A DNA stretch of 64,000 bases, from positions 215,249,565-215,313,564 of the forward strand of contig VDFB02358134.1 of assembly GCA_007258455.2 (NCBI GenBank), read 5' to 3'. The stretch comes from Sequoia sempervirens. Lineage: Eukaryota > Streptophyta > Pinopsida > Cupressales > Cupressaceae. Shown one piece after another: positions 12,120 through 24,231 of the stretch; the first letter of the stretch is position 1, and each line of letters opens with the position of its first letter. The notes beneath the pieces were generated by a model. It made no database searches. It worked only from the letters and a program-made list of their open reading frames with translations, and was not told where the DNA came from. A program made the position numbers and the translations under genes.

Positions 12120-13077
12120 TGTAGACATGCAAAATTTACATTCTGCATTTGATTGGGTTTATTCATCAACTGAACTAGATGTTGCATTAGATCCATTCAT
12201 CACCTTCATCCATTCATTTAAATAATCTCATTGCCTAAGGTTATTTATTTAAAATCAAATGAGCATTATCATCAATCTTTTAATAATAAATCAAAAAGCC
12301 ATTTAAATCAAATCCTAAATCATATTCCATCATTTTTTGATTTAATTAAATCAATTATCAAAGTCTTGAAAGTCAAATCATCTAATCAGCATTAAATCAG
12401 CATAATCATCATCTAACCTTGATTAAATATTAATCCCATCCCACTTGCATTATTTAGATATCTCCACTTGCACAATAAATCAATTTTATTGATTTATTAA
12501 AACCTCATTTTCCCTCAACATGACAAGTCAAACATGGCATTTATTGCTGGTTTTCTTGTCCCCCTCTCAAAATTTATTGCAAATTTGAATTCAAATTCTC
12601 CCTCTCATGGGCACATTTCCCTAATCTTTCACAACCATTGACCACTCACCACTTGACAAGTGTCATCTTCTCATTTGAGGATCTTTAGTCCCACATTCAC
12701 CATCTTGGCCAATCTCTCATCAAGAAAATCTATAAAATAGGTCCTTCATTCTCATTCAAGGATCCACAATTTTATGCAAGGTTACTCTCTTCATTTGAGA
12801 TTTGATCTTGTCCATTTTACTCCATCATCTCCATTTGCATTTTATCATCTTGAGCTTTGATCAAGGATTGGGAAAGGGTCACTAGCACATGTGACACCAA
12901 TCCAACTATGGAATAGGTAGCTTGCTTTTGTTTTCATAATGCTTTAGTCTTTCTATTATCATTTGTTGCATTTGGAAGCATTCACAAGGTATTTCATAGA
13001 GGCATTTTAATAGAGTTTGCATAACACTAACCCATGCTTGAAGTTCAGTTGTTTGCAGATTTTAATGGATGCCTACA
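12120..13077 (+). repeat. 5' LTR of element A
   Basis: 958 bp, TGTAGACATGC to GATGCCTACA. It aligns without gaps to 27956-28913 with about 15 substitutions counted by eye. Confidence 0.95.
12731..12739 (+). promoter_or_regulatory. TATA box in A 5' LTR
   Basis: TATAAAATA. The 3' LTR copy is at 28567-28575. It marks the likely U3/R boundary about 610 bp into the LTR. Confidence 0.7.
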
Positions 13078-13079
13078 TT

Positions 13080-13096
13080 TGGCGCTAGAAGGAGGG
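13080..13096 (+). other. Primer binding site of element A
   Basis: TGGCGCTAGAAGGAGGG, two bases after the LTR. It is shared with B (one change) and C (TGGCGCTAGAAGGGGGG). The tRNA is not assigned. Confidence 0.85.
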
Positions 13097-16000
13097 CTAG
13101 ATTGCATTTCATTTTTTAATTAGTGGTCTGTTTTGCCTTATGGGAAAAATCTGATCTATTGAAATGCTTTATTAAGTGGTCAGTTATTCCATATATACTC
13201 AACCATTGATATTGAAGCATCCAAGAAATAAAGAGCATTCTTTATCAGTTTTATGTTTGACTAATCTACATTCTTCTTATCTTGATTCGCTATGCTTTCA
13301 TTTTGGCATAGGCAAAGAAACGCGTGGTATCTTTCATTAACATGGTTGTCTTTATTTACCATGTTTTTGTATATGTTCTCTCATTATTAGATATTACGCT
13401 CCATATCTATGGGATTGCAAGTTGAACATTGAATATCACTGTCTTTGTTGGCTATTGTTGCTTTGGAGTCACTACCTTCTCTGAGATCTGGGGCTTTTTC
13501 TTTTAGCAGGGATCTTTCCCTTATTTGGTGTCACTGCCCTTTTAGAGACAGTTTTGATGCGCAGGGATCTTCTTTGCTGCGCTTTTAGGGAGAATGTCAT
13601 TTTGAACTTTTCTGTCTTCCATCAGTCTTAAAGTCCCATAAATAGCTCGAAACAATAAAATTTACAAGTCGTGCCTTTGGTATGAACATTCAATGCTTAC
13701 AAATCATGATTATTTTTTTTCTGCTTCATGCGTATAAAAGATTTTGTTCTATCTGTTACCAGCTGTTAATAGAAGAGAAAGAACAAAATAAAGAATCATT
13801 GATCTTGGGTTAAACACGAGCTGTCTTTAGTAAGAGGTCAAAGGCGTCTATTCTTGGATAATCGAAATCTCATGCATCATATACACATCGACGTTGTAAG
13901 AAGAGCAGTAGGATATATCGTTGTCACAAAATCCTTTCTAGATTTAGTGTCACACAATACTGTCAGCTGTAGTGTCCTATCATCTCTGAGAACAGAATTC
14001 AAATACAACTCCTGTCACATTAATAGACCATCATTTATGTACATTCGCACCTGACAAGAAGGGAGGTAGTTGCAAAATGTTGGTCGACTTTATAAATACA
14101 AAAATGCCAGGAAATGCGTTGGTATAAATGCTACATACACAGGACGGATGAATATAGTGCATACATATCATCGAAGGCAATTGTGATGACATCTCTGCTA
14201 TTTTTTTTTATTTTTTTTTCTGAATTTGAATCAGCGTGGTCTAAGATTTAATGAGAGGCCGATCGCAGGGTTCTTAATAACATCTCTTTTGGGAATATTG
14301 TCAAACAGATTGCTCATAATCAATTGGGCGCAAGTAAGTTGTTTCTGACATATTTACTTCTATGAGCCACTTGCTTTAGCAGAATGTAAATGAACAAATA
14401 GATATCTGCCAACTAAATTCTGATTGATTTGAATGAATTGACTTTGTAGCCAAGGTTTGTTTTTATTATTTTTAAATCACAAGCCTTTTCAGAAACGTTA
14501 TACTACTATCATCTTTCATATTTTGTGCATTATGCTGACTTTAGTGTTCATGCTACAGGTATGAAGATATTTGTTCCTTTTGACAAAAATCCGTCATGGA
14601 CTGTTTGAAATAAAGGGGACCTAAAATAATCCATTGTTCTTTTTTACTGTTTTTCATTGAAATCTTGCTGACTTTAAAGAATTGATTATTTATTCCCATC
14701 ATCTCACTATCTAGGAATATATTAGATGTTCTTTATATTCCATTTTAATTTTGGCAAGAGTGGATTATTGGTAAGGGAAAGTTTTTCTCTTCTTGGTTGT
14801 CTTAAATCATAGTCACTTTAAACTTTACTTTTATTGAAAATCAAGATCTTTATAAATACTTTATCATTTGAAATTGTTTTTACTTAAAATGCTTGAGAAG
14901 CAAATCTAATCAAACTCAATTTTCATATAATCATCTTTTTGTTATAGGTACCAAAAGCGAACAAAGGCAAGTGAACAAGGTACAAAAAAAGTGAAAAGTC
15001 AACAAGGAGGAGGCTAGCAAACGAAGACAAAAGGAGGATGGTTTTTTTTGAAAACACAATGTGTTTTTTAACACTTTAAGTGTTGATTAACACTACTTCA
15101 CGAAGTTGTTTATCTTTTCGTTTTAGAACAGTAATTTTCATTTGGGTCTAAAATGAACAATTTGATTTTCATTGCAAAGGGCTTAAAAGGAATCTTAGGA
15201 CAAACTTACTAGATTTCGTTTTGGGTTAAAAATTGGACAAACAATCTTCATATTTCATTTGGTGCTTAAAATGAACTCATAATTGCTTTGAAGGATATAA
15301 AACGAACAAGTGCTTGAATTGTGATTTTATCTTGGGTGTATTTTGAATGCGTATCCTCTCCCCTTGTGCTTCGTGTGATCTAGGGTGCAAGAGAAACACT
15401 CAAAATGCATTTCATTGCTTTGAAACACTTCGATTTGGGCTTAAAAATTGAACATCTTGTGCGAGTGTGAGTAGGGGCACTTTCGCGTACATTCTCTTTC
15501 TTTGTGCCATCAAAGATTGATCGAGTTACAGATTGTGTCTTTTCTTGCTTTTTGTTTATCTTAGAGGGCCTGCCTTGTGGGAAAAAGTAATCACCCAAGG
15601 GAACGGCTCAACCGGTAACACTCTGAACCCGAGAGTATTTCCAGCTGGGATATAAATGTGGATATTGGAAGAAATGCCAATATCACGCGGTTGACTCTGA
15701 CAAGATGGATCCGAAAGGGGACTCTTGCCATGTTGGGTCAACTCCTACGAACGGAAAGTCCGAACTAGAACCCTTGTTTTGTAGTGGCCTATTTATCCAT
15801 TAAGCGAGTTTATCAAGGTGGTGCATTGGAACTTAGATTCCAAGAAGTTACTTGTCATGTCGGATCTTGGTTGAAATATAGAGGTTAGGATTTCATCATA
15901 CCTCTATATTTTTCCTTGGTTGCATGCAAAATCATCTCTTCTTTGAAGGGCATGAGGCAAGCCCACTAAGAAAAACGTACCCATTAGCATAGGATGTTAC

Positions 16001-17205
16001 ATTGCTTGTTTGAAAACACAGTGTTGTATTCGAAAACATTTTGCAAACAAACATTCAACATGATTTTCAAAATTTCAAACCCTCTTGAAGACAAATATCA
16101 TTGAATCAATCCATATGCTATTGCTTTCCCTTGGGATTCACGTCCTTAGAGGTTCCTAAGCATTGGATTATACCTCAATTTGTCTTCTTGAGTAAACAAT
16201 AGGAAAACCCTTGCCTTAAGTTCTTTGAATTTCCACATAAAATATCTTGTGGGGTTTAAAGAAATTAAGACATTGGACATCTTAGTTTGAAACCTTAATC
16301 AAAGAGAGTGTTTTTGGTAAAATAAAGCCATTAAGCAAAGATAAGCAAAATGAACTTTCATGTGTGTTGAAAACTCCAAATCCCAAAAGCACAAATCATT
16401 GATTGGAAATCCAAAATGTTCAAATCATTCCTTGGTTACAAAGGTCTTTAGGAAGCATATGCATGCTCTTCAATACCTAGGTTTTGGAAAACAAAGTGGT
16501 CTTTTTAGGTTCATCTAGGGAACAAAACAAATCAAACCTCTTTCATCCATCTTTCAAAACATCAAAATCCATCTCACAAATCATCTTTTGAAAAACCTTG
16601 AAATCATCCTTGAAGTACTAGGCTTTATGACAAAATCAAGCAAACACCAAAATCATTGAGACCAAGTCCTTGAAAACATTTATCAAAACACCTTTGGCTA
16701 GGAATGTGTAAATGCATCCTTTTGCATATCCTTAATCAAAGTCATCCAAATCATCTTGTCTAGCTTAGTGTATGTAGATGAATCCTTCTCCATATACTTA
16801 GTGAAACAAATCATCTTATTTGGGTAGGTGTGGGTAGATGCATCCTTCTCCTCACACATATCCAAATCATCATCCTTTGAACACAACTATCCTTTAGATC
16901 ATGATCAAACATCTTAGGGTCTTTTCGTTCAAAATCAAAATCAAAATCCAAATCAAGATCAAGGACAAAATCTCAAAATCCAAAAATCAAACCAATCAAA
17001 AAATCCAAAGCCTAGTATTTCATTCAAGATCTATCAAAAGACAAAAACATCCATAACATCCATCTTTAAACATCACCATCATATCATCATCACATTTAAT
17101 CCTAAAAAAGCATCCTAAAACTTTCACTTTGGGACATAAAATAGAGATTAAATCCAAGGAATCAAGAGATTCATCTCCCATATTCTCGAAGATTGATCCT
17201 TTTTT
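13097..17205 (+). other. Untranslated leader of element A
   Basis: 4.1 kb without a supported gene. The second half is collinear with B's leader (B about 4720-6640) and with G. A T-rich stretch ending TTGTTATAG at about 14948 resembles a splice acceptor. The structured block lies at 15556-15760. The last 700 bp are rich in CAAATCA-type repeats and lead into the gag ATG. Confidence 0.6.
15556..15760 (+). other. Conserved structured leader block, copy in A
   Basis: Three hairpins. ACTCT (15620-15624) pairs with AGAGT (15632-15636). GATATTGG (15661-15668) pairs with CCAATATC (15677-15684). GTTGAC (15690-15695) pairs with GTCAAC (15737-15742) and encloses CAAGA (15701-15705) paired with TCTTG (15723-15727). 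The apical sequence ATGGATCCGAAAGGGGAC is nearly constant in A, B and G while the stems vary in a compensatory way. Confidence 0.65.
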
Positions 17206-19882
17206 ATGGTTCTAACGAGATCTCAATACAAGAAGAGTATGGAAGCCCACAAAGAAACTCCCGCTTCAAGTGACCTTAGCCAAACAAACACAGAAATGAA
17301 TCTTGCAGAATCAAGCAATCCATTGATCACCTCATCATCACAAAACCCACAAGAAGAAAATCAAGGGGAGGACCTCACCTTTGGAATGTCTCATGAAGAA
17401 ATAGCTGAAATGCTCCAAAATCCAGACAACCATAGAATCATTAACATCATGATGAGACTCAATCCTTCATTGTACATGCTTGAACTAGCAAAACAAGGGG
17501 CCAAGTTGCCTTTGGATTTTGATGTGACCACTATAGTAGAGACATCTTTTCCACCAATCTCATCCACCATTCCCATTTCATCTACACCCCCATCTCAAAA
17601 TGTCATGGAAAATATCTCGCAAATCACAACATCATTTGCTCCAACTCAACCCAATGTTAACAAGGGAAACACGTTCCTCAATAAAATTCAATCACATCCC
17701 CTTGTAAATAACCAAAACTTGGATGCAAACACCACAGTGGAACAAATCATCCTCCATAATCCATTACACCAAAATGTTCCTCTCACTTTACATTATGACC
17801 TATCATCGACATCTTTTCACGGAGCACCACAAACACCTCTTCTCACAAATTCACAAGAGGAGGGAGACATATTCGGACCAGGGGGCATTTTCAACACCAC
17901 AACACTCTCGCAAGGATTCAATCCCCTTACATTTCCACCTCTCCCACCATCACTATTGTCATCAACACCATTCCTTGGTTTAGGGCTTCCCCCTCTACCG
18001 AGTATCAATCAAAACATTTTGCCAAATGCTCAAAGATTATTGTTGACATCACAACAACAAACGACAAACACGCAAGCAATGGAAACATCATCAAACACCC
18101 CCACAACATTGCAAAGCATGGTCTCCCAAGGGCCAATCACATTAATGATGCCACTTACCACATCAACAACACCATCCACCAATCACGCAATCAACACGAC
18201 AACACCATCCACCAACCAAATAATCAACACAACATCATCATCTACCACCATTCCAAACCCACCACCACCAACGTTCACCACATCAAACTAGTTCAATGCA
18301 ACATTACAGGCCGCTTTTCAAAGAGGACACCAACAAGTGCAAAAACAAAAAGCCGTGCAACAAGCCGCTCAAGCTGTGCAAGCTGCCAAAACTACACAAG
18401 CCACATTATAAGCACAACAAGCACAACAAGCCAAAGCTTTATTGCAACAGCAATAACAACAACCACCCAAGCCGCACAAGCATTGCAAGCACAAAGAGTC
18501 GCTCAAGCACAACAAGCCGCACAAGCGCAAGCAGCACAAGCTCAAGCGCAATCTCAATATCAAGCACAACAAGCACAAGCACAAGCACAACTTCTTGCAC
18601 AAGCAGCGCAAATACAAGCATATCAGCAAGCACTAAAGCAATACCAAGAGCAGCAAGAAGCAGTAGAATTGGCAGCCCAACAACAAGCGTTGTGGGAACA
18701 AGAACAAGCAGAACAACAAGCGTTGTTAGAACAACAACAAGCACAATAGCTAGCAGAACAACAAGCATTGTTAGAACAGCAACAAGTGCAACAACAAGCA
18801 AAAATCCTAGCGCAACAACAACAAGAGCAACAACAAGCATTGTTCATCCAAAAGCAAGTAGAAGCCTACTTCGCCCGCCACAACATACCGATACCATTGA
18901 ACAATGCACAAACCAACCCATCCATCCAAACCACGATTGCAACACCCCAAAACACATTCATCCCACCCCTTGATCCTCAGAATGATATGACGACACAATT
19001 CAAGTTTCTCTTGCAACAAGTACTCGATCTTCAATGGGCGAACAACCAAAATGCAAAGCAACTTGTGTCCCTATCCATTTGATAGGAGCTTAGACATGAA
19101 ACCATTCCCTAAGGGATTTGAGATCCCTAAATTTGACAAATATCGAGGGACGGGAAACCCTGAAGATCACATCAGGGAATTCCAGGTTCATTGTATGGAG
19201 GTTGCATATGACGATACTTATCTGATGCGGCTATTCCCTAGGAGCTTAGCAGGAGATGCTATAGAATAGTTCTCTCGCTTACCTTCAGGCATTAGGACAT
19301 TCGAAAGAAATTAGAGATGCATTCATTAGAAACTACGCATGTAACATTACAATAGATGTTAGTCTCGAAGAACTCTACGCTCTGAAACAAGGAAAGAATG
19401 AATCTTTCGCTTCATTTCTTCAACGATGGCGATCCAAGGCCAATCAGAGCAAATGGACCATGCTAGAAGAGCAACAAGTCTGCACAATCATTACCAACCT
19501 TGAAAGCCGCTTGTCATTCCACCTCAAGGTTCAGGGAATCACCACCTATGATCAACTAATCTCCAAGGCGCTTAGCATCGAAAGAGCCCTTGCAACCCAA
19601 CCAATCGAATCAACATCATATCAAGAATCACAAAACAATCACCCACCATCAAATTACAATGATAAACCTCGTACATGGGTGAGAAACAAGAACATCACTA
19701 ATGATGGCATCGTTGATGCCAAGGTGGTCATTAGTGGTCCACGCCAAAATACACCCGCACCGCAAATCCAACCACAACGCCAAAACACTCATCACACAAC
19801 ATATCAACCCAACAATAATCCCACCATCAATAATGTCAACGACCAAAGAGGACCACTTCAACACAAAACATACCCCAAATGA
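17206..19882 (+). pseudogene. gag: gag of element A, degraded
   Basis: The ATG at 17206 opens a 361-codon frame (MVLTRSQ...), the first ATG after the leader. The N-terminal part is Ser/Thr/Pro-rich, with GAKLPLDFD near residue 105 (also in G) and FLGLGLPPLP near residue 255 (also in B). TAG at 18289 and TAA at 18409 interrupt it. It continues into a Gln/Ala-rich region (to about 18870), then, after frameshifts near 19078 and 19280, into a recognisable capsid: MKPFPKGFEIPKFDKYRG, then LEELYALKQGKNESFASFLQRW near 19360-19440. The protein would form the particle shell; this copy cannot. Confidence 0.8.
18300..18870 (+). repeat. Gln/Ala-rich tandem codon array in A gag
   Basis: Dozens of CAA, CAG and GCA codons in short irregular repeats (QAQAAQAQ, QQALLEQQQ). 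The pattern predicts a long helical or coiled-coil segment between the N-terminal domain and capsid. B keeps a short version at 7798-7950. Antisense frames over it are artefacts of the repeat. Confidence 0.75.
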
Positions 19883-19894
19883 AAATACACTACT

Positions 19895-21331
19895 TTGGGG
19901 GAACCACTTGAGGACATCATGAAAAAGCTAATCGACGAAAAACTCATTCAACCTCCTACATTTGAGAATTACCAAGAACCCGATGTCAAACCTCCTTGGT
20001 ACAATGAGAATCAACTGTGCGAATTCCACAAAATCAAAGGCCACACCACAAACAATTGTATGAGACTCAAGAACATCATCCAAGATCTCATTGACAAAAG
20101 AATAATAAATGTGGAAGCACCTATTGGGAATCAGGACCTTAAAATCTACATGAATCCTATGCCAAATCATGGCAACAAAGGGAATAGCAAGGATAAAGGA
20201 AAAGACAGTGTAAATCATGTATACGAAACAGTTGTTGCCAACCTCAATGAAAAATGCATGGTCATCACCATCAAAGGCGTCCATGCCGAAGATTATGGAG
20301 TCACCACAAGAGGCGAAAAAGTCACCATTGCAGGGTCATCCCAACCCAATAGAGTCCCTACATCAAGAGCTGTTCCATATAGCTATAATGTTGTAGACCA
20401 ACTCAAAAGAACGCCAACACACATCTCCATCATGGAGTTTTTAAAAATCTCATCGGCCCATAAAAAGATCCTCGAAGAAACATTAGCCTCATCTACCGTC
20501 CCCGCAGACCTCAATGCGGAACAATTCCAAGATATGGTCGGAAACATCATAACACCTAATCTCCTTACGTTTTCTGACCAAGATTTTCCCACCCAACCAT
20601 CTCACAATCACGCACTTCACTTGGAGGTTATTGTGAACAAAAGCAAAATCAAAAGGGTCCTGGTGGATGGAGGTGCAGGTTTGAACATCTATTCTTTTAG
20701 TCTCATCAAGCAGTTAAAAATATCAGAGGATTCCATTGATAAAGGGAAGGGCATCATAATCAGAGCATATGATGACCAAGAAAGAGTGTCTCAGGGTACA
20801 ATTAAGGTCCCTATCCAAGTAGGGCCAACACTCATGGAAACCACATGTCAGGTCTTGGACCTTGAATTGCCATATAATATCCTCCTAGGACGCCCATGGA
20901 TTCATGCGATGAAAGCCGTAGCATCAACCTTCCACCAATGTGTGAAATTCACACATAATGGACAAGAGGTTACCGTCCATGGAGATCCTGAGCCGTTTTC
21001 ATACTGCAAGAACCTTGAAGCCAAATATTATAAAATTCCCCAAGTGCCGAAAAATGATGAGGGCCCATCCACATCATACATTGATCCCGCCACTCTCACG
21101 TCCACTTCTGCAATAGAGACACCCGCCATTCCCACCATATCTGATATCAAGCTCATCATCCAAGAGGACAGTTGTGGAAGTTATAGGCTCCCTAACAATT
21201 CTTTTGTGATAGGAGAGTTACCACAATCTCCAAGATCACGAGGACGCCCACAAGAAAATCAAGCTCCCACATCACAAACCTATCCTCAAAATTATCCTGA
21301 AATTCACAAGGCGGGGAGACCTTGGCCATGA
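19895..21331 (+). pseudogene. Zinc knuckle and aspartic protease of element A
   Basis: 478 open codons without an ATG start, so this is a continuation of gag in another frame. A CEFHKIKGHTTNNC zinc-binding motif lies near residues 41-54. The retropepsin domain follows: VLVDGGAG near residue 255 (catalytic Asp with GG in place of TG) and LPYNILLGRPW near 325-335, as in Tat proteases. It would cleave the Gag-Pol precursor. The frame ends in a frameshift at about 21328; the related sequence continues one frame over to about 21420. Confidence 0.85.
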
Positions 21332-22169
21332 GGTAATTGAAGCAGATCCATCAAACATGTTCTATCGAGATGAAAGACCGACACCTGAATTACCAATGGA
21401 TGAAAGAAGCAGAGGCACATGATGCTTGCGATGGGCTATGACCAAATCAGAGACTAGGACAAAATGACAATGGCTCTTAATACCAATCATGCCCGACACC
21501 TATAACAAATCTTGGTCTTGGATGTACCCCTCCGAGAATAACCATACGTGGCCGAAGTCCTCCGGTTAGAGCCGCTAATGTTTCTCCTCAGCCAGTCCTA
21601 GTACAAGTGCATTCCCCAATACCCATAGGGACAGACATGCATAATTTTATCACTGAGCCCTATATTAGTAGCGATGACGAAGATCACTTGACCAGTCTAC
21701 CTAGGTTATTTGAGGATACTACCCTTTACATGATTAGTACCTTATCTTTCGAATCCAATCATCAAAATCATGAGATCCGCTTAGTCTATCCCCAATTGAT
21801 CGACTATGACCAATGAGGACCACCAGTTCTCGATATATTCGAAAATGATGAAGCACTCTCAGAATTCATGGGGTTGAGGGATAACATTCCAGATGGAGAT
21901 CACAAGGCAGGATTCATAATGGAGTTGGACACACACGCTTATTACGGGGAAACGATTGAATCCTTCAGTCGCAAAAGTGAGAAACTAAGAATCATATCCA
22001 AGTCCTTGAGTGAAAACCACACTGTGGCACTCTCTGACAACAAAATAGTAAAAATAAAGGATGTATCCAATGGTGAAAACCTCTCTGAGGTGCCTGAGGA
22101 TGAAGGATTCAATCTTCCCCTAAGAGCTATTCATCAAGAGAAGTCAGCAGTCTTGGCCGAAAAATGCAA

Positions 22170-23091
22170 CCCAGTCAACCTAGGAACAGAGGAGACCCCG
22201 CATATCACATTCTATGCGGAATCACTATTATCAGAAGAGCAAGAACTCCTAGCAGCATTTCTAAGGGAAAGACAAATAAACTTTGCATGGAGTTATGCTG
22301 ATATGCCAGGACTCGATCCAAATACTGTGGTCCACCACCTAGCAGTGTATCCAGATGCAAAACCTGTTAGACAGAAGCTTCGCAAAATGGAGCTCAAAAA
22401 GCTATTAGATGCTTGATTTATCTGACCAATTGATTATCCAGAATCGGTATCGAACTTGGTACCCATATCAAATCCTGATGGAGCTATAAGAATCTGCAAG
22501 GATTTCAGAGATTTAAACAAAGCATGTCCCAAGGATGACTTTCCACTTCCCAATATCGATATGATAGTGGACATTACAGCAGGGCATGAGATGCTATCAT
22601 TAATGGACGAATTTTCAAGATATAATCAGATCATGATAGCAAAAGAAGACCAACACAAGACAACTTTCATTTTCCCATGGGGAACCTACTACTGGAACAT
22701 GATGCCATTCGGCCTAAAGAATGCAGGAGCAACCTATCAAAGGGCCATGACACTGATATTTCATGATATGATTCACAAAAAAGTTGAAGACTATGTCGAC
22801 GACATCCTAGCAAAGTCAAGAAAAAGACAAGATCATATAGCAACCCTAAGTGCTATCTTTGACAGATTAGAGGAATACAAGGTCAGACTAAATCCCAAGA
22901 AGTGCGTCTTCGGTGTGCAATCAGGCAAATTACTAGGATACATAGTCTCCATGAGGGGTATCAAGGTGGATCCTGCAAAAGTCAAAGCAATCCTTGAGAT
23001 GGAGGCACCAAGGAATCTAAAACAACTGAGAGGCCTCCAAGGTAGGCTCCAATCCATTAGAAGGTTCATAGCACAATTGGCAGACAAGTAG
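22170..23091 (+). pseudogene. Reverse transcriptase domain of A
   Basis: The N-terminal RT region ends with KPVRQKLRKM before the stops at 22414 and 22423. The core follows: FRDLNKACPKDDFPLP, MPFGLKNAGATYQRAM, the YVDD catalytic site (22794-22805) and LNPKKCVFGV. DEFSRYNQI, where relatives usually have Gly residues, suggests further decay. It would copy the element RNA into DNA. Confidence 0.9.
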
Positions 23092-23640
23092 AATCCGTAT
23101 TCACACCTACTCCACAAGGGGATAGTATACAAATGGGATACCAAGTGCGAAGAGGCATTCAACAAAATAAAGGAATATCTACTGACACCGCCAGTCTTAA
23201 TGCCGCCTATCCCAGAGAAGCCATTGATCCTATATGTGTCAGCAACAGCAACAGCCCTTGGAGCTCTCCTAGCCCAGCATGATGAAAATGGAACAAAGAG
23301 GGCTATCTACTATATCAGCAAGACAATGGTCGGTCACGAGCTAAATTACTCCTTCATTGAAAAAGCTTGCCTCGCAGTAGTATTTGCATCCCAAAAATTC
23401 AGACATTATATGCTGGCACACAAGATAAAGCTTATTGCCAAAATTGACCCCCTTAAATATCTCTTATCAAAGGCAATGTTGACTGGCAGAATGGCAAAGT
23501 GGGTCATGATATTATCAGAATATGACATCGAGTATGTTGAGAGAAAAGCCATCAAGGGTCAAGTTATTGTAGACCAATTAGCAGAAGCACCTATGTATTC
23601 TGAGAATCCCCTTGTCTCAGAGTTTCCAGATGAATCCATC
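23092..23640 (+). pseudogene. Gypsy-type RNase H domain of A, catalytic Asp absent
   Basis: Recognised by EEAFNKIKEYL, LYVSATATALGALLAQ, IYYISKTM and FASQKFRHYML. The first catalytic Asp expected in the LYVSAT strand is missing. This fits Tat elements, in which this domain is thought to act as a linker and a second RNase H does the cutting. Confidence 0.8.
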
Positions 23641-23649
23641 TTTAATCTC

Positions 23650-24050
23650 AACATTGCTGATCACTGGAAACTATACTTTGATGGGTCATATACACAACAT
23701 GGATCAGGAGCTGGTGTCTTCTTCATCACCCCACAGGGGGACTGCATACCAAGATCATACAAACTAGCATTCCCTTGCACAAACAACATAGCGGAATACA
23801 AGGCTTTGACTATAGGTCTCAGGATAGCAGTGTAGTGGAATATCATAGCTCTCAAGGTCTATGGCGACTCACAGTTGAACATAAATCAGGTCAATAATGA
23901 ATATCAGACAAAGGATGACAAGCTAACCCCATACAAAAAATTGGTAGAGACTCTAAAAGAATCCTTCATCGAAATAACATTTGAGTAGATTCCAAGAACC
24001 AACAACAGAGCAGCTGACGCCATGGCTACAATTGGGTCTCTATTAGACAT
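23650..24050 (+). pseudogene. Archaeal-type RNase H domain of A
   Basis: Contains YFDGS (first Asp), NNIAEYKAL (Glu), VYGDSQL (second Asp) and NRAADAMA (last Asp), so all four catalytic positions are present. It follows the gypsy RNase H, the standard Tat arrangement. Stops at 23833 and 23986 inactivate it. Confidence 0.85.
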
Positions 24051-24231
24051 CCCTCATAATGTACCAAAATATGAATTTCTGATCGAGCAGATTCTCGTTC
24101 CCACATTCGAGGTACCAGAATCAAAATATGTGTGTGAAATCATTGGTCCAGGCGATCCTTGGTATCATGACATCTATACATACCTTCAAATAGGAGTCTT
24201 ACCCGCTAACCTACCATCGAGCCTAAAATGA

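Noticed and set aside
18369..18847. Cys-rich and Leu/Val-rich open frames on the minus strand
   Set aside because: They are antisense translations of the CAA/GCA repeat array in A's gag; open only because of the repeat.
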